A stretch of 64,000 nt of DNA. Origin: Clostridium nigeriense. GTDB taxonomy: Bacteria; Bacillota; Clostridia; Clostridiales; Clostridiaceae. Shown piece after piece: positions 44,158 through 53,129 of the stretch (position 1 is the stretch's first letter; every line of letters starts with the position of its first letter). A program made the translations under genes and the position numbers. The notes under the pieces are model-generated. The model saw only the letters and a program-made list of their open reading frames with translations. It had not been told where the DNA came from and did no database searches. The stretch covers positions 32,608 through 96,607 of the forward strand of contig NZ_LT575472.1 of assembly GCF_900086595.1 (NCBI RefSeq), in the 5' to 3' direction.

Positions 44158-44973
44158 CTAAGATTCTATTTTCTCATAAGGTATCCAAACTAAATGTGAG
44201 ATAAGATATTCCTCTTCATCTATCCATCGTGCAAAAATTACACGAGATATACTTTCTCCAACAATTCTTAAATTGTGTTCATTTGCATATTTCAATATCA
44301 TTTTAGAAATACCTTCTATATCATTCTTTGGGGTTGCCTCATAATAAAATACAATAGCTGGACAACTGTCGTAAAATTGGATAATATCATTTTCATGTAT
44401 GCCAAGAAACTCTGCTGTTCTCTTATCTAAACAGAAACCAAAATCAAAATCTTTGCCCAAATTCATCATAGCATTCAGCTGTATAGATCCTGACATAAAA
44501 GTAAGATCTGCATATTTCAGCCATTTAACAACCTCTTCTTGAACTCTTTCGTCTTCAATCAATTCATGATTTTTTTGGTAATTCAAACGATACAATGGTG
44601 GTCGCTCACCAAGAAAACATTCTTGCTTCGCATCCTGTGCTTGAGTCATGAAGTTAATTGTTGTATTAACACTATTTATCTTTAAATTCAAATAAAAAGC
44701 TTCATTCAATAACTCCTTTTCTCTATTTATCAATGAATACTCTGCTTCTTTCATTGTACTCTCATTCATTATTTCCTTAATTTCATGCAAATTAAATCCA
44801 TATTTCTGGAATTTCTGAATATTAAGCAAATGATTAACCTTTATAATATCAAAATAACGATAATTAGAATCTTCCTTATAGGGCTCAATCAGACCTTTTT
44901 TTTCATAGTTTCTTACTGTTTCAGCACTAATGCCAAGTAGTTTAGCAATTTCACCAATTTTATATGTTTTCAC
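44158..44973 (-). CDS. MerR-family regulator with a large effector domain
   Basis: A DNA-binding regulator of 271 residues. The winged helix-turn-helix is at the N-terminus (YKIGEIAKLLGISAETVRNY), followed by a coiled-coil dimerisation helix and an effector-binding domain that resembles GyrI-like/SOUL-type ligand pockets. The start is GTG at 44973 with GGGGGG 7 nt upstream; the longer in-frame opening at 45018 begins before that site. It likely controls the MFS-M20-DUF554 operon, whose first gene lies 700 bp downstream on the same strand. Confidence 0.82.
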   Translation of the reverse strand: MKTYKIGEIAKLLGISAETVRNYEKKGLIEPYKEDSNYRYFDIIKVNHLLNIQKFQKYGFNLHEIKEIMNESTMKEAEYSLINREKELLNEAFYLNLKINSVNTTINFMTQAQDAKQECFLGERPPLYRLNYQKNHELIEDERVQEEVVKWLKYADLTFMSGSIQLNAMMNLGKDFDFGFCLDKRTAEFLGIHENDIIQFYDSCPAIVFYYEATPKNDIEGISKMILKYANEHNLRIVGESISRVIFARWIDEEEYLISHLVWIPYEKIES

Positions 44974-45076
44974 GATGAATCCCCCCAGATTTTTATAAAC
45001 TATTATACTAACTTGCATCTATATCTTTTACTTATTAAAAAATTTATTTATAATTCTAACCCTCCAAATAAACAAA

Positions 45077-45106
45077 AACGACCTAACCCTTACGGTTAAG
45101 CCGCTT
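45077..45106 (-). terminator. terminator of tRNA-Arg
   Basis: GCGGCTTAACC pairs with GGGTTAGGTCGT on the minus strand, followed by TTTTTG; 13 nt beyond the tRNA 3' end. Confidence 0.75.
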
Positions 45107-45118
45107 TTTAAACCTATA

Positions 45119-45193
45119 TGGTACCCCCAACAGGGATCGAACCTGTATCTGTCCCTTAGGAGGGGACTGTTCTATCCATTGAACTATGAAGGC
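45119..45193 (-). tRNA. tRNA-Arg(CCT)
   Basis: 75 nt on the minus strand. The acceptor stem GCCTTCA pairs (with several GU pairs) to TGGGGGT; the anticodon arm GTCCC-CTCCTAA-GGGAC gives anticodon CCT; T-arm ACAGG-TTCGATC-CCTGT; CCA is encoded. Confidence 0.95.
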
Positions 45194-45259
45194 TTAAGTA
45201 CCAAGTAAATTGTATAATAACATTTTCCTTCTGTCAATATTTGCCCAAAGAATTTGGAA

Positions 45260-46045
45260 TTAAACAATAGGTTTAATTAATACCTTATTTCTCTTTACTA
45301 CTATGTTTAATAATATTTCTTCTATTTCAACTCTTCCTAACAATTTAACAGATACAACTATCTCATGATTTTTACCTATTCCATTAATATCATTAACTTC
45401 TTCTATATTTAATATATTCATATCGTTAATTAGAAACTTAACATCTTTTCCATACATAGGAAATAGGAATAACTCTATATGATAATATAAAAAGTTTAAA
45501 ATTAAACTTTCATTCATCTTAATTTTATTTTGTTGTTTAATTAGCTTATTATTAATTTCTCCTTCTCTTATGGTCTTTTCATCTTTAATTTCTGTATCTA
45601 TATAATTTCTAAGCTTACCCCAATTTTCTACCTTATAAAAATCATCATAAAGCGAATTAAACTTTATAAATATTTCTGCATTATCTAAATCTTTATACTC
45701 TCCTAAAAATTTTTCTTCAGTTTTCCTTATAGCATTAATCATTAATGGAAGCTCTTCTCTTATTACTTTATCTCTTTCCTTTACCTTATCATAGCCTTTT
45801 TTCTTTGAAATAACATTTATTTGAAAGAAAAGCATGTATTTATCATTCTCACAGCACCATCTACCACAAAGACCTTCCCCTCTATAGATGTTCTTACTCT
45901 TATCTTCATTCTTATCTATAATTATTGACATTGAATTTGAAGATTTTAAGTAAGTAACTTCATAACACCTTGGTATTATAGGTCCATTATCTAGTATATC
46001 TTCATTACGCTTTATAGTTAATTTATAAGGATCTAACTTACTCAA
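45260..46045 (-). CDS. Staygreen-family-like protein
   Basis: A 261-residue soluble protein. The N-terminal part (SKLDPYKLTIKRN, then GPIIPRCYEVTYL and IIIDKNEDKSKN) matches the opening of the Staygreen (PF12638) family as I remember it: 'LxPxKLTVxF...GPIIPRxYTLTHSD'. The middle has LCGRWCCENDKYMLFFQINV. The C-terminal 80 residues are unrelated to anything I recognise. Plant Staygreen proteins remove magnesium from chlorophyll; an anaerobic bacterium would use another substrate. Start is TTG with AGAGGTG 6 nt upstream. It stands alone. Confidence 0.55.
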   Translation of the reverse strand: MSKLDPYKLTIKRNEDILDNGPIIPRCYEVTYLKSSNSMSIIIDKNEDKSKNIYRGEGLCGRWCCENDKYMLFFQINVISKKKGYDKVKERDKVIREELPLMINAIRKTEEKFLGEYKDLDNAEIFIKFNSLYDDFYKVENWGKLRNYIDTEIKDEKTIREGEINNKLIKQQNKIKMNESLILNFLYYHIELFLFPMYGKDVKFLINDMNILNIEEVNDINGIGKNHEIVVSVKLLGRVEIEEILLNIVVKRNKVLIKPIV

Positions 46046-46208
46046 AAATAACACCTCTAACCACTAATATTATATAATATATGTTTTCTATATTATTTTA
46101 GTTACTTTTGCATTTATAAAAGAATCTTTAATTAACTTTTCTAACTTATTACTTTGTTATATACTTTATTTATGGAATTATTTAATTTATTGAAAGGATT
46201 TGATTTTC

Positions 46209-46940
46209 ATGCTTAGATCTATTGTTTGGTATATAGTATTTTTTAGTACACTTATTATTAGCATTCCAGCTATGATAAGGACTAAAAGGCTAGATAAAAA
46301 AGGTTTAATAGAAAAAAGAGATAAACTTGTTTACAAAGTTACTACTACTTGGGCAAGCTGTTTATTAAAAGTTGCAGGAGTTAAAGTAACAGTGCATGGC
46401 TTAGAAAATATACCTAAGGATAAAAATGTATTATACATAGGAAATCATCAAGGGAACTTTGATATTCCAATATATATGAGCCAAATTCCTGGTTTAAAAG
46501 GATTTGTCTCTAAAATTGAAGTTAAGAAAATTCCTGGAGTTCGTACTTGGATGGAATATATGTATTGTGTCTTTATGGATAGAAGTAATATAAGAAAAGC
46601 TGGTGAAGCTATTATAGAAGGAATAAAGATATTAAAAAAGGGACACTCTATAGTAATCTTCCCTGAAGGTACCAGAAGTAAGGGCGATAAAATGGGAGAA
46701 TTTAAAGCAGGTAGTTTTAAACTTGCAACAAAGTCTAAAGTTCCAATAGTACCAGTTACCATGAATGGATCTTATAAAATAATGGAGACAAGTAAGAAGA
46801 AATGGATAGTTAAACCTGCTCACGTAGATTTATATATACATCCAGCCATTGAAACAGCAAATTTATCTAAGGAAGAGCAAGATGAGCTTCCTAAAAAGGT
46901 TTATGAAATTATTAAGAGTAAACTACCTAGCAATAATTAA
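46209..46940 (+). CDS. plsC: 1-acyl-sn-glycerol-3-phosphate acyltransferase
   Basis: A membrane-bound acyltransferase of 243 residues that makes phosphatidic acid from lysophosphatidic acid. Catalytic motif NHQGNFD (H-x4-D) is at about residues 79-85, FMDRSN and FPEGTRSKGD follow, and the substrate motif VPIVPVTMNGS is present. A hydrophobic helix occupies residues 4-20. The ATG at 46209 has GAAAGG upstream; a TTG three codons earlier is possible. Confidence 0.93.
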   Translation: MLRSIVWYIVFFSTLIISIPAMIRTKRLDKKGLIEKRDKLVYKVTTTWASCLLKVAGVKVTVHGLENIPKDKNVLYIGNHQGNFDIPIYMSQIPGLKGFVSKIEVKKIPGVRTWMEYMYCVFMDRSNIRKAGEAIIEGIKILKKGHSIVIFPEGTRSKGDKMGEFKAGSFKLATKSKVPIVPVTMNGSYKIMETSKKKWIVKPAHVDLYIHPAIETANLSKEEQDELPKKVYEIIKSKLPSNN

Positions 46941-46964
46941 TAATAAAAGCTCAAATATATTTTT

Positions 46965-47016
46965 AAGCTGTTGCACATAAAAGAATTATTTAAATACATT
47001 CTTTGTGTAACAGCTT
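46965..47016. terminator. bidirectional terminator between plsC and ogt
   Basis: AAGCTGTTGCACA / TGTGTAACAGCTT stem extended by AAAGAAT/ATTCTTT, with CTTTTTTAT on the plus side. Convergent genes flank it. Confidence 0.75.
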
Positions 47017-47031
47017 CTTTTTTATCTTCAT

Positions 47032-47547
47032 TTATACTTCTACTTTCTTAATTAAGTTCCTCTCTAAATCAATTAACTTTTCCTGTATATCTGTATGATT
47101 TCCAGCATAACCTAACAATTTCTCATTTTTACCGATAACTCTATGACAAGGAATTATTATGGGTATAGGATTTGCTTTATTAGCCTGCCCTATAGCTCTA
47201 ACAGCTTTTTCATTTCCAATAGCCTTTGCTATATCACTATAACTTCTAACTTCACCATAAGGAATATTCATAAGTTCCACCCAAACTTTTTTTCTAAAGT
47301 CTGTTGCTTTAATATCTAAAATTAAATCAAAGGACTTTCTTTCACCAGAAAAATATTCTTTTAATTGCTTTATTTCATCTTCACAAACTTCTTTACTTTC
47401 TTTTAATTGATGTCTATTTTTTAAATTAAGCCAATTATCCTCTATTATTTCAATACTTCTTAATCCTTTTTTACTTTTAATTATATAAATATATCCAATA
47501 ATAGTATTTAATTTGTAAAAGTATAATTTTTCTTTTTCTTTTTCCAT
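47032..47547 (-). CDS. ogt: methylated-DNA-protein-cysteine methyltransferase
   Basis: A suicide DNA-repair protein of 171 residues that takes alkyl groups from O6-alkylguanine onto its cysteine. The active site is IIPCHRVIG with C134; the preceding helix-turn-helix region reads PYGEVRSYSDIAKAIG and AVRAIGQANKANP. No AdaA-type regulatory domain. Start ATG has AGGAGAG. Monocistronic. Confidence 0.95.
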   Translation of the reverse strand: MEKEKEKLYFYKLNTIIGYIYIIKSKKGLRSIEIIEDNWLNLKNRHQLKESKEVCEDEIKQLKEYFSGERKSFDLILDIKATDFRKKVWVELMNIPYGEVRSYSDIAKAIGNEKAVRAIGQANKANPIPIIIPCHRVIGKNEKLLGYAGNHTDIQEKLIDLERNLIKKVEV

Positions 47548-47728
47548 TATTTTCTCTCCTTAAAAGGTTTACTTTTTGATTTTTTGATAAATATTTTAAA
47601 ATTACTTATTTTACTAAGAAATAATACGAGCATATTTTCTAATTATAGTGTATACTAAGTTAGTTAACAAAAAATAATGCTTAAGAATAATTATAAATTA
47701 TTTTAGATAAATAGAAAGAGGATTTTAG

Positions 47729-49303
47729 ATGAACGAAATTAAATTTAGTAACTTAGGGCTTAAGGATACCCTTTTAAAATCTATCAACGAGTTAGGTTTT
47801 GAAAATCCATCCCAAATACAAGCTGAGGCAATACCTGTAGCAATTGAAGGGTACGATCTTATAGGTCAAGCTCAAACTGGAACTGGTAAAACTGCTGCCT
47901 TTGGATGTGGAATTATTAATAATATCACAAAGAAAGATGGTCTTTCTGCTATAATATTAGCTCCAACAAGAGAATTAGCTATACAAGTTAATGATGAACT
48001 TAAAAGACTATCTAAATATGATAACTTATCAATACTTCCTGTATATGGTGGAGATCCTATAAACAATCAAATCAGGACGTTAAAAGGAAATGTAAACATA
48101 GTAGTTGGTACTCCTGGTAGAGTGTTAGATCATATAAAGAGAGGAACAATTAAACTAGATAAAATTAAATTCTTAGTTTTAGATGAAGCTGATGAAATGT
48201 TAAATATGGGCTTTATTGATGACTTAGAGGATATAATAAAGCAATTACCAAGTGATAGACAGACTTTATTATTCTCAGCTACAATGCCTGAGCAAATCAA
48301 AAAATTAGCAAGAAGATATATGAAGCCAGATGCTAAACATATAGCTATAAAGAAAACTTCAATGACTGTTTCTAAGATTAGTCAAAGTTTCTTTGAAGTA
48401 TCTCATAAAACTAGATTTGAAGCTCTTTGTAGAGTTTTAGACTTTGATACACCATCTTCTGCAATAATATTCTGCAGAACTAAAAAAGGCGTTGATGAAT
48501 TAGTTGAAGGTATGCAATCTAAGGGCTATGTAGTTGAAGGTATGCACGGAGATATGTCACAAGCTCATAGATTAAGAACTTTAAAGAAATTTAAAGATGG
48601 TTCTTTAAATTACTTAGTTGCAACTGATGTAGCTGCTAGAGGAATAGATGTTGAGGGTATAACTCACGTAATAAACTACGATTTACCTCAAGATGTTGAA
48701 AGCTATGTTCACAGAATAGGTAGAACTGGAAGAGCAAATAGAGAGGGTACTGCCTACTCATTAGTTTCTCCAAAAGAATATTCTATGTTAAAGCAAATTA
48801 AATCAGTAACTAAGAGTGATATCTCTAGAAAAGCTATCCCTACAGTTAGTGATATATTCAATAGTAAGTCATCATCTATATTAGAGGATGTTACAAATAC
48901 TATTAATGATTCAGATTACTCAAGATTTATTCCAATAGCTAAAGAGCTAAGCGAAAAATTTGATAATGTTGAAATAATTGCTGCTTTAATTAAGAGTAAA
49001 TTCAATAGTGATTTACTTGAAAACTATACATCAAATGTTCTTGAAGCTCCTAAGTCCGAAGATATACGTTTATTCTTATCTGTTGGTCGAAGAGATGGAA
49101 TAACACCGAAGTCTTTAGTTAGCTTTATAAAGGATACAGCAAGAATTAGAGCCACATCTATAGGAGATATAGATATATTAGAAAACTTCTCTTTTGTAAA
49201 TATAACTCCAGATGTTAAGGATAAAGTTATTGAAAAATGTATCGGTCGTAAGCTAAATAAGAGAAAAGTAAATATAGAAATTGCAAATAGAAAAAGAAAA
49301 TAA
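47729..49303 (+). CDS. DEAD-box RNA helicase (CsdA/DeaD/DbpA type)
   Basis: An ATP-dependent RNA helicase of 524 residues. Helicase motifs in order: FENPSQIQAEAIP (Q motif), AQTGTGKT (48-55), PTRELAIQ, LDEADEML, FSATMP, ARGIDVEGI and HRIGRTGR. A C-terminal extension of about 150 residues ends in a DbpA-type RNA-binding domain (LFLSVGRRDGITPKSLVSFI, ISIGDIDILENFSFV-like, with VNITPDVKD). Roles in ribosome assembly and cold adaptation are usual. Monocistronic; start ATG has AAAGAGG. Confidence 0.95.
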   Translation: MNEIKFSNLGLKDTLLKSINELGFENPSQIQAEAIPVAIEGYDLIGQAQTGTGKTAAFGCGIINNITKKDGLSAIILAPTRELAIQVNDELKRLSKYDNLSILPVYGGDPINNQIRTLKGNVNIVVGTPGRVLDHIKRGTIKLDKIKFLVLDEADEMLNMGFIDDLEDIIKQLPSDRQTLLFSATMPEQIKKLARRYMKPDAKHIAIKKTSMTVSKISQSFFEVSHKTRFEALCRVLDFDTPSSAIIFCRTKKGVDELVEGMQSKGYVVEGMHGDMSQAHRLRTLKKFKDGSLNYLVATDVAARGIDVEGITHVINYDLPQDVESYVHRIGRTGRANREGTAYSLVSPKEYSMLKQIKSVTKSDISRKAIPTVSDIFNSKSSSILEDVTNTINDSDYSRFIPIAKELSEKFDNVEIIAALIKSKFNSDLLENYTSNVLEAPKSEDIRLFLSVGRRDGITPKSLVSFIKDTARIRATSIGDIDILENFSFVNITPDVKDKVIEKCIGRKLNKRKVNIEIANRKRK

Positions 49304-49328
49304 TATTTAAAATTTCTTAATGCTTTTA

Positions 49329-49362
49329 AAGCTGTGTCACTTAACAATTAGTTTCACAGCTT
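49329..49362 (+). terminator. hairpin after the helicase gene
   Basis: AAGCTGTG/CACAGCTT stem with an 18-nt loop followed by ATTTTTATTTTC. Confidence 0.65.
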
Positions 49363-49380
49363 ATTTTTATTTTCTTAAAC

Positions 49381-49430
49381 AAAAAAGCTATTGCTAATGA
49401 TTTTTATTCCATTAAAGCAATAGCTTTTTT
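49381..49430. terminator. bidirectional terminator
   Basis: AAAAAAGCTATTGC pairs with GCAATAGCTTTTTT; A run on one side and T run on the other. It separates the helicase from the convergent 49432-49734 gene. Confidence 0.8.
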
Positions 49431-49431
49431 A

Positions 49432-49734
49432 TTATTTACATTTCTTTTTTATTCCATCGTAAAGATATTTTATATATTCCGTATCTACTTTTTGCATATC
49501 TAACATTTTCATTCTATTTTCAACTTTACTTAAGGCTTCTTTTGCCCCTTCAAAATCTTTTTGGCGAATACAAGCACTTGAATATTCTAATAAATAGTCT
49601 ATCTTAAGTACTAACTCTGCTAAGTCTTCTCTATTATCATTAACTAAATCAACTAATAGTGAATATATCTTAGGGGAAGTATCTTTTCTTACGCTACTAA
49701 GTAAATCATTATTTTTGCTAGTCTTTCTACTCAT
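49432..49734 (-). CDS. uncharacterised 100-residue helical protein
   Basis: A soluble, charged protein. The first 25 residues are basic; the rest is predicted all-helical with two helix pairs (IYSLLVDLVNDNREDLAELV, then YLLEYSSACIRQKDFEGAKE), reminiscent of a single TPR-like repeat. I do not recognise a family. The ATG at 49734 has GAAGGG upstream; a GTG three codons earlier overlaps that site. Monocistronic. Confidence 0.7.
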   Translation of the reverse strand: MSRKTSKNNDLLSSVRKDTSPKIYSLLVDLVNDNREDLAELVLKIDYLLEYSSACIRQKDFEGAKEALSKVENRMKMLDMQKVDTEYIKYLYDGIKKKCK

Positions 49735-49840
49735 TTTTTTCACCCTTCCTATAAAATTATATATTTATACTAATTTATATCATATTTTTATAATATACCC
49801 AATACATTTTATTGTATGAAAGATTAGGGGGTATTTATAT

Positions 49841-50005
49841 ATGCAAAAATACGTATGCGTTCCATGTACTTATGTCTATGATCCTGAATATGGTGATCCT
49901 GATAACGGAATAGATCCAGACACTCCTTTTGAGGATTTACCAGAGGATTGGGTTTGTCCTGTATGCGGTGCAACAAAAGATGAATTTGAGCTTCTAGAGG
50001 ATTAA
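49841..50005 (+). CDS. rubredoxin
   Basis: A 54-residue iron electron carrier. Four iron ligands are in the classic spacing: C6 and C9 in [12 protein letters not shown]39 and C42 in [13 protein letters not shown]. In anaerobes it passes electrons to oxygen- and peroxide-detoxifying enzymes. Start ATG has GGGGG 9 nt upstream. The gene stands alone and ends with a strong hairpin. Confidence 0.97.
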   Translation: MQKYVCVPCTYVYDPEYGDPDNGIDPDTPFEDLPEDWVCPVCGATKDEFELLED

Positions 50006-50009
50006 ATTT

Positions 50010-50073
50010 AAATACATATTATCTTAATTACTTTATAAATAAAATTAAAGTTTCAATAAGATAATATGTATTT
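50010..50073 (+). terminator. long-stem hairpin after rubredoxin
   Basis: Perfect 17-bp inverted repeat AAATACATATTATCTTA/TAAGATAATATGTATTT followed by TTATATTT. It also lies just beyond the stop of the minus-strand methyltransferase, so it could act on both. Confidence 0.7.
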
Positions 50074-50099
50074 TTATATTTATTAAAATATACTATTCT

Positions 50100-51578
50100 C
50101 TAGGTTAGCCTTATTAATTCTTTTTTAAATTCATTGATATATAAAATACTCTTACTACTTAGTTTTGCTTCTTTGTTTATAATTCTATTTATACCTTCTA
50201 AAAATAAATTTATATCTTTATTTTCTTTAGAATACAAGTAAGCAACTTTACCTAAACTAGAAAGTTCATCTTTTATTTCCTTACTAAAGTTCAGTACAGG
50301 AATCCTTGAAACATAACCTGAAGTAATCATATTACTCCTTATTAAAATTCCTCTTACTATATAAGTAACTAAATTAGAATTTAAATAAGCCAAAAGCCAG
50401 TATTTATCTTCTTCATCACAAATAATGCAAGAATTAACTCCAAAAGTACTGTTAATAGGTAATACACAGGCTGTAAACTGGACTCCCATAGATGAACATA
50501 TTATTCCTGATTTATATAAATACTCCTTATTTCTAACTATAAAATTAGGTTTAATTTTTTCTATATCTAAGAAATTTCTATCTAGATATATTTCTTTATT
50601 AGTAAAAAATTTATCCTTACCTGGATTTTTATAAAATGGAACTACAAATGGTTCTATCTTCTCAATTGATAAGTATTTTTTATCATTTCCAGTTGATATT
50701 CCTGAAATACACTTAAATTTATCCTCTACTCTTGGTAAATTAAATAATTCTTTTATATCACTAGGACATTCAATTATAAATTCATTATTATCTTTTTTAC
50801 TATCTAAAATTACTTCATTTAAACTATACAACTGCTTGTCTGAATCTAATAATTTATTTTTAAAATCTTTAGTACTTAAACACCTATTATTTATCTTTAT
50901 ATTTCTCTGATAATCTAACCCCTTTTGTAATATTAAAATACTTGTTCTTACATCGGCTCCTTGTTTTAAAAATAAATCTGTAGGACACATTGTTATTTCA
51001 TGTATAGAACACTTTTCTAATATTTTCTTTCTTAATTTCTTATATGTTTTAGAGCTTAAAAAAGAATCTTGAGTTATTATTCCTATAACAGCTCCATCCT
51101 TTGCCAAATCTATTACTGCTGATATAAACATACTATACATATTACTAGTTCCTACATCATTAAATACATGCCTTAATATATCTTTATTTTTTCTTATATA
51201 TTCAACTTCATGGCAATTGTAAGGAGGATTCAATATATAATAATCATATTTTAATCCATTAAAATTACTACCTTCATTAATTTTATCATAATAAAATTTT
51301 ATAAAATCTGTATTTAAAAAATTACAGCTATATTCATTTTTATACCTTATTAAGTCTATTCCATCAGATTTAATATCTTCTCTTAAAAAAGGTAAAACCA
51401 TTTCTTCCCTGCCACAGCAAGGGTCTAATAATTCTTTTCCATCACCTTTTATCTCAATTAGCCTATCTTTAATATATTCACTAATAAAATCTGGAGTAGA
51501 ATAATATCCTACTAATCTTTTATCTATATATTCATCATCTACTATCTTTTCTGATAATACTTTTGCTTTTCTCCCCAT
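50100..51578 (-). CDS. orphan N6-adenine DNA methyltransferase (TaqI/Eco57I-like)
   Basis: A SAM-dependent DNA methyltransferase of 492 residues. The SAM-binding motif is ELLDPCCGREEM (residues 49-60), the catalytic motif is NPPY (117-120) and IGIITQDSFLSSKTYKKLR follows, the gamma-class order with a C-terminal target-recognition half (STGNDKKYL, IVRNKEYLYKSGIICS, ACVLPINSTFGVNSCII). This layout is like TaqI-type or the methylase half of Eco57I-type enzymes. No restriction endonuclease or specificity gene is adjacent. A housekeeping or regulatory methylase is therefore likelier than a restriction system. Start ATG has TGGAGAAG. Confidence 0.85.
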   Translation of the reverse strand: MGRKAKVLSEKIVDDEYIDKRLVGYYSTPDFISEYIKDRLIEIKGDGKELLDPCCGREEMVLPFLREDIKSDGIDLIRYKNEYSCNFLNTDFIKFYYDKINEGSNFNGLKYDYYILNPPYNCHEVEYIRKNKDILRHVFNDVGTSNMYSMFISAVIDLAKDGAVIGIITQDSFLSSKTYKKLRKKILEKCSIHEITMCPTDLFLKQGADVRTSILILQKGLDYQRNIKINNRCLSTKDFKNKLLDSDKQLYSLNEVILDSKKDNNEFIIECPSDIKELFNLPRVEDKFKCISGISTGNDKKYLSIEKIEPFVVPFYKNPGKDKFFTNKEIYLDRNFLDIEKIKPNFIVRNKEYLYKSGIICSSMGVQFTACVLPINSTFGVNSCIICDEEDKYWLLAYLNSNLVTYIVRGILIRSNMITSGYVSRIPVLNFSKEIKDELSSLGKVAYLYSKENKDINLFLEGINRIINKEAKLSSKSILYINEFKKELIRLT

Positions 51579-51596
51579 AAATTCTTCTCCATATAT

Positions 51597-53015
51597 TTAA
51601 CTACTTAATAAACTATCAAAATTATTAGCAGCTAAAACCACCACATCGTCTTTTTTAATTATAGTTGAACCCTTAGGAACTATAACTTCATCTTCACGTT
51701 TAATCATTACTACCAGCACTTCTTCTGGTATATCTGAATCCATAATAGTTTTATTAACCCATTTGTTGTTTTCATCTATATTCATTTCTAATATCTTAGT
51801 ACTTTTATCTTCCTTATAATCATTAAAAGTCTTTAATACAGGAGTATTATCATCTACCAAATCTAACTTTTTAGCCAATATAGGTGTAAATGTCCCTTGT
51901 ATCGCTACTGAAAATAGTGCTATAAAAAATATTATATGAAATATATCATTTTCAATATTTACTCCATAGGTTACTGAATAAATGGCAAATGCAATTGATG
52001 CAGCTCCTCTAAGCCCAACCCATGATATAAATATTTTTTCCTTATTAGAATATCCGAATCTTCTTAATATAATAAATGTTGCTATAGGTCTTGCTATAAA
52101 CATCATAAACAATGATATTGCTATTGATATGCCCAATACTTCAGGCAACTTAGATGGGAATGCTAAAAGTCCCAGAGTGAAAAATAAACTTATTTGCATT
52201 ATCCAAGACACTCCATCAAAGAAGTGAAATAAACTTTTTTTATGAGGTATTTTGCTATTTCCAATTATTATACCAGCCATATAAACACTTAAGAATCCAT
52301 TTCCACCCATATACTCACTTATAGCAAATGATAATATAGCTATAGCTGTTATAAATATAGTATAAAAACCTTCTACTTCAAAATTAGCCTTTCTTACTAT
52401 ATATACTGAAATTTTACCTAAGACACATCCTACTAAAACTCCAAATATTATTTGTTTTATTAACATTGGAATAATTAATGTAGTTCCTATATTAGACATT
52501 AAAGTTAATATAATAATAGTCAACATATATGATATTGGGTCATTACTTCCACTTTCTATTTCTAATAATGGAGCCAATGTACCTTTTAAGTTAAGCTTTT
52601 GAGAACGTAAAATAGAAAACACTGAAGCTGCATCTGTAGAGCCCACAACTGCACCTATTAAAAGACCTTCTAATAAACTAGTTCCTAATATAAAATGACA
52701 AAATAAACCTGTAAGACCAGCAGTTATTATAACTCCAAAACTAGACATCAATATAGATGGTACAGCTGATTTTTTAGCTATATTCCAATTGGTTCCAAAC
52801 CCTCCATAAAACATTATAAATACTAATGCTAAGGAACATAAGGTACTGGTTAACTGATAATTATCAAAATATATACCAACAATTCCATCTGACCCAAATA
52901 ACATCCCAAGCACTATAAATATTAGCAGCATCGGGACTCCAAACTTATATAGTATTTTACTGGATGATATACAGATTAATAAAATTAACCCACAGACAAT
53001 CATTAATTCTACCAT
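51597..53015 (-). CDS. cation/proton antiporter with TrkA-C domain (CPA1, NhaP2-like)
   Basis: An inner-membrane antiporter of 472 residues with about 12 helices, probably exchanging potassium or sodium for protons. Key antiporter sequences are LLIGAVVGSTDAASVFSIL and the LEIESGSNDPISYML segment holding the ion-site aspartates, then FISWVGLRGAASIAFA. The C-terminal 80 residues form a TrkA-C regulatory domain (EEVLVVMIKREDEVIVPKG split as EEVLVVMIKRE and VIVPKGSTII). Start at 53015 has AGGAGG; the longer opening from 53117 precedes it. It begins about 18 nt after 51578's end region on the same strand. Confidence 0.9.
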   Translation of the reverse strand: MVELMIVCGLILLICISSSKILYKFGVPMLLIFIVLGMLFGSDGIVGIYFDNYQLTSTLCSLALVFIMFYGGFGTNWNIAKKSAVPSILMSSFGVIITAGLTGLFCHFILGTSLLEGLLIGAVVGSTDAASVFSILRSQKLNLKGTLAPLLEIESGSNDPISYMLTIIILTLMSNIGTTLIIPMLIKQIIFGVLVGCVLGKISVYIVRKANFEVEGFYTIFITAIAILSFAISEYMGGNGFLSVYMAGIIIGNSKIPHKKSLFHFFDGVSWIMQISLFFTLGLLAFPSKLPEVLGISIAISLFMMFIARPIATFIILRRFGYSNKEKIFISWVGLRGAASIAFAIYSVTYGVNIENDIFHIIFFIALFSVAIQGTFTPILAKKLDLVDDNTPVLKTFNDYKEDKSTKILEMNIDENNKWVNKTIMDSDIPEEVLVVMIKREDEVIVPKGSTIIKKDDVVVLAANNFDSLLSS

Positions 53016-53129
53016 ATAACCCTCCTTTTTAAATAATAATATATTTCTATTATATGATAAAAAGGAAATGGTTGCAAAAGCTAAACCCTTGCAACCATTC
53101 ATTATATTAATGTTCATGGTTATAAATTT

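Noticed and set aside
50100..51578. Type IIG restriction-modification enzyme
   Set aside because: The protein is only 492 residues and lacks an N-terminal PD-(D/E)XK nuclease domain; it fits a stand-alone methyltransferase.
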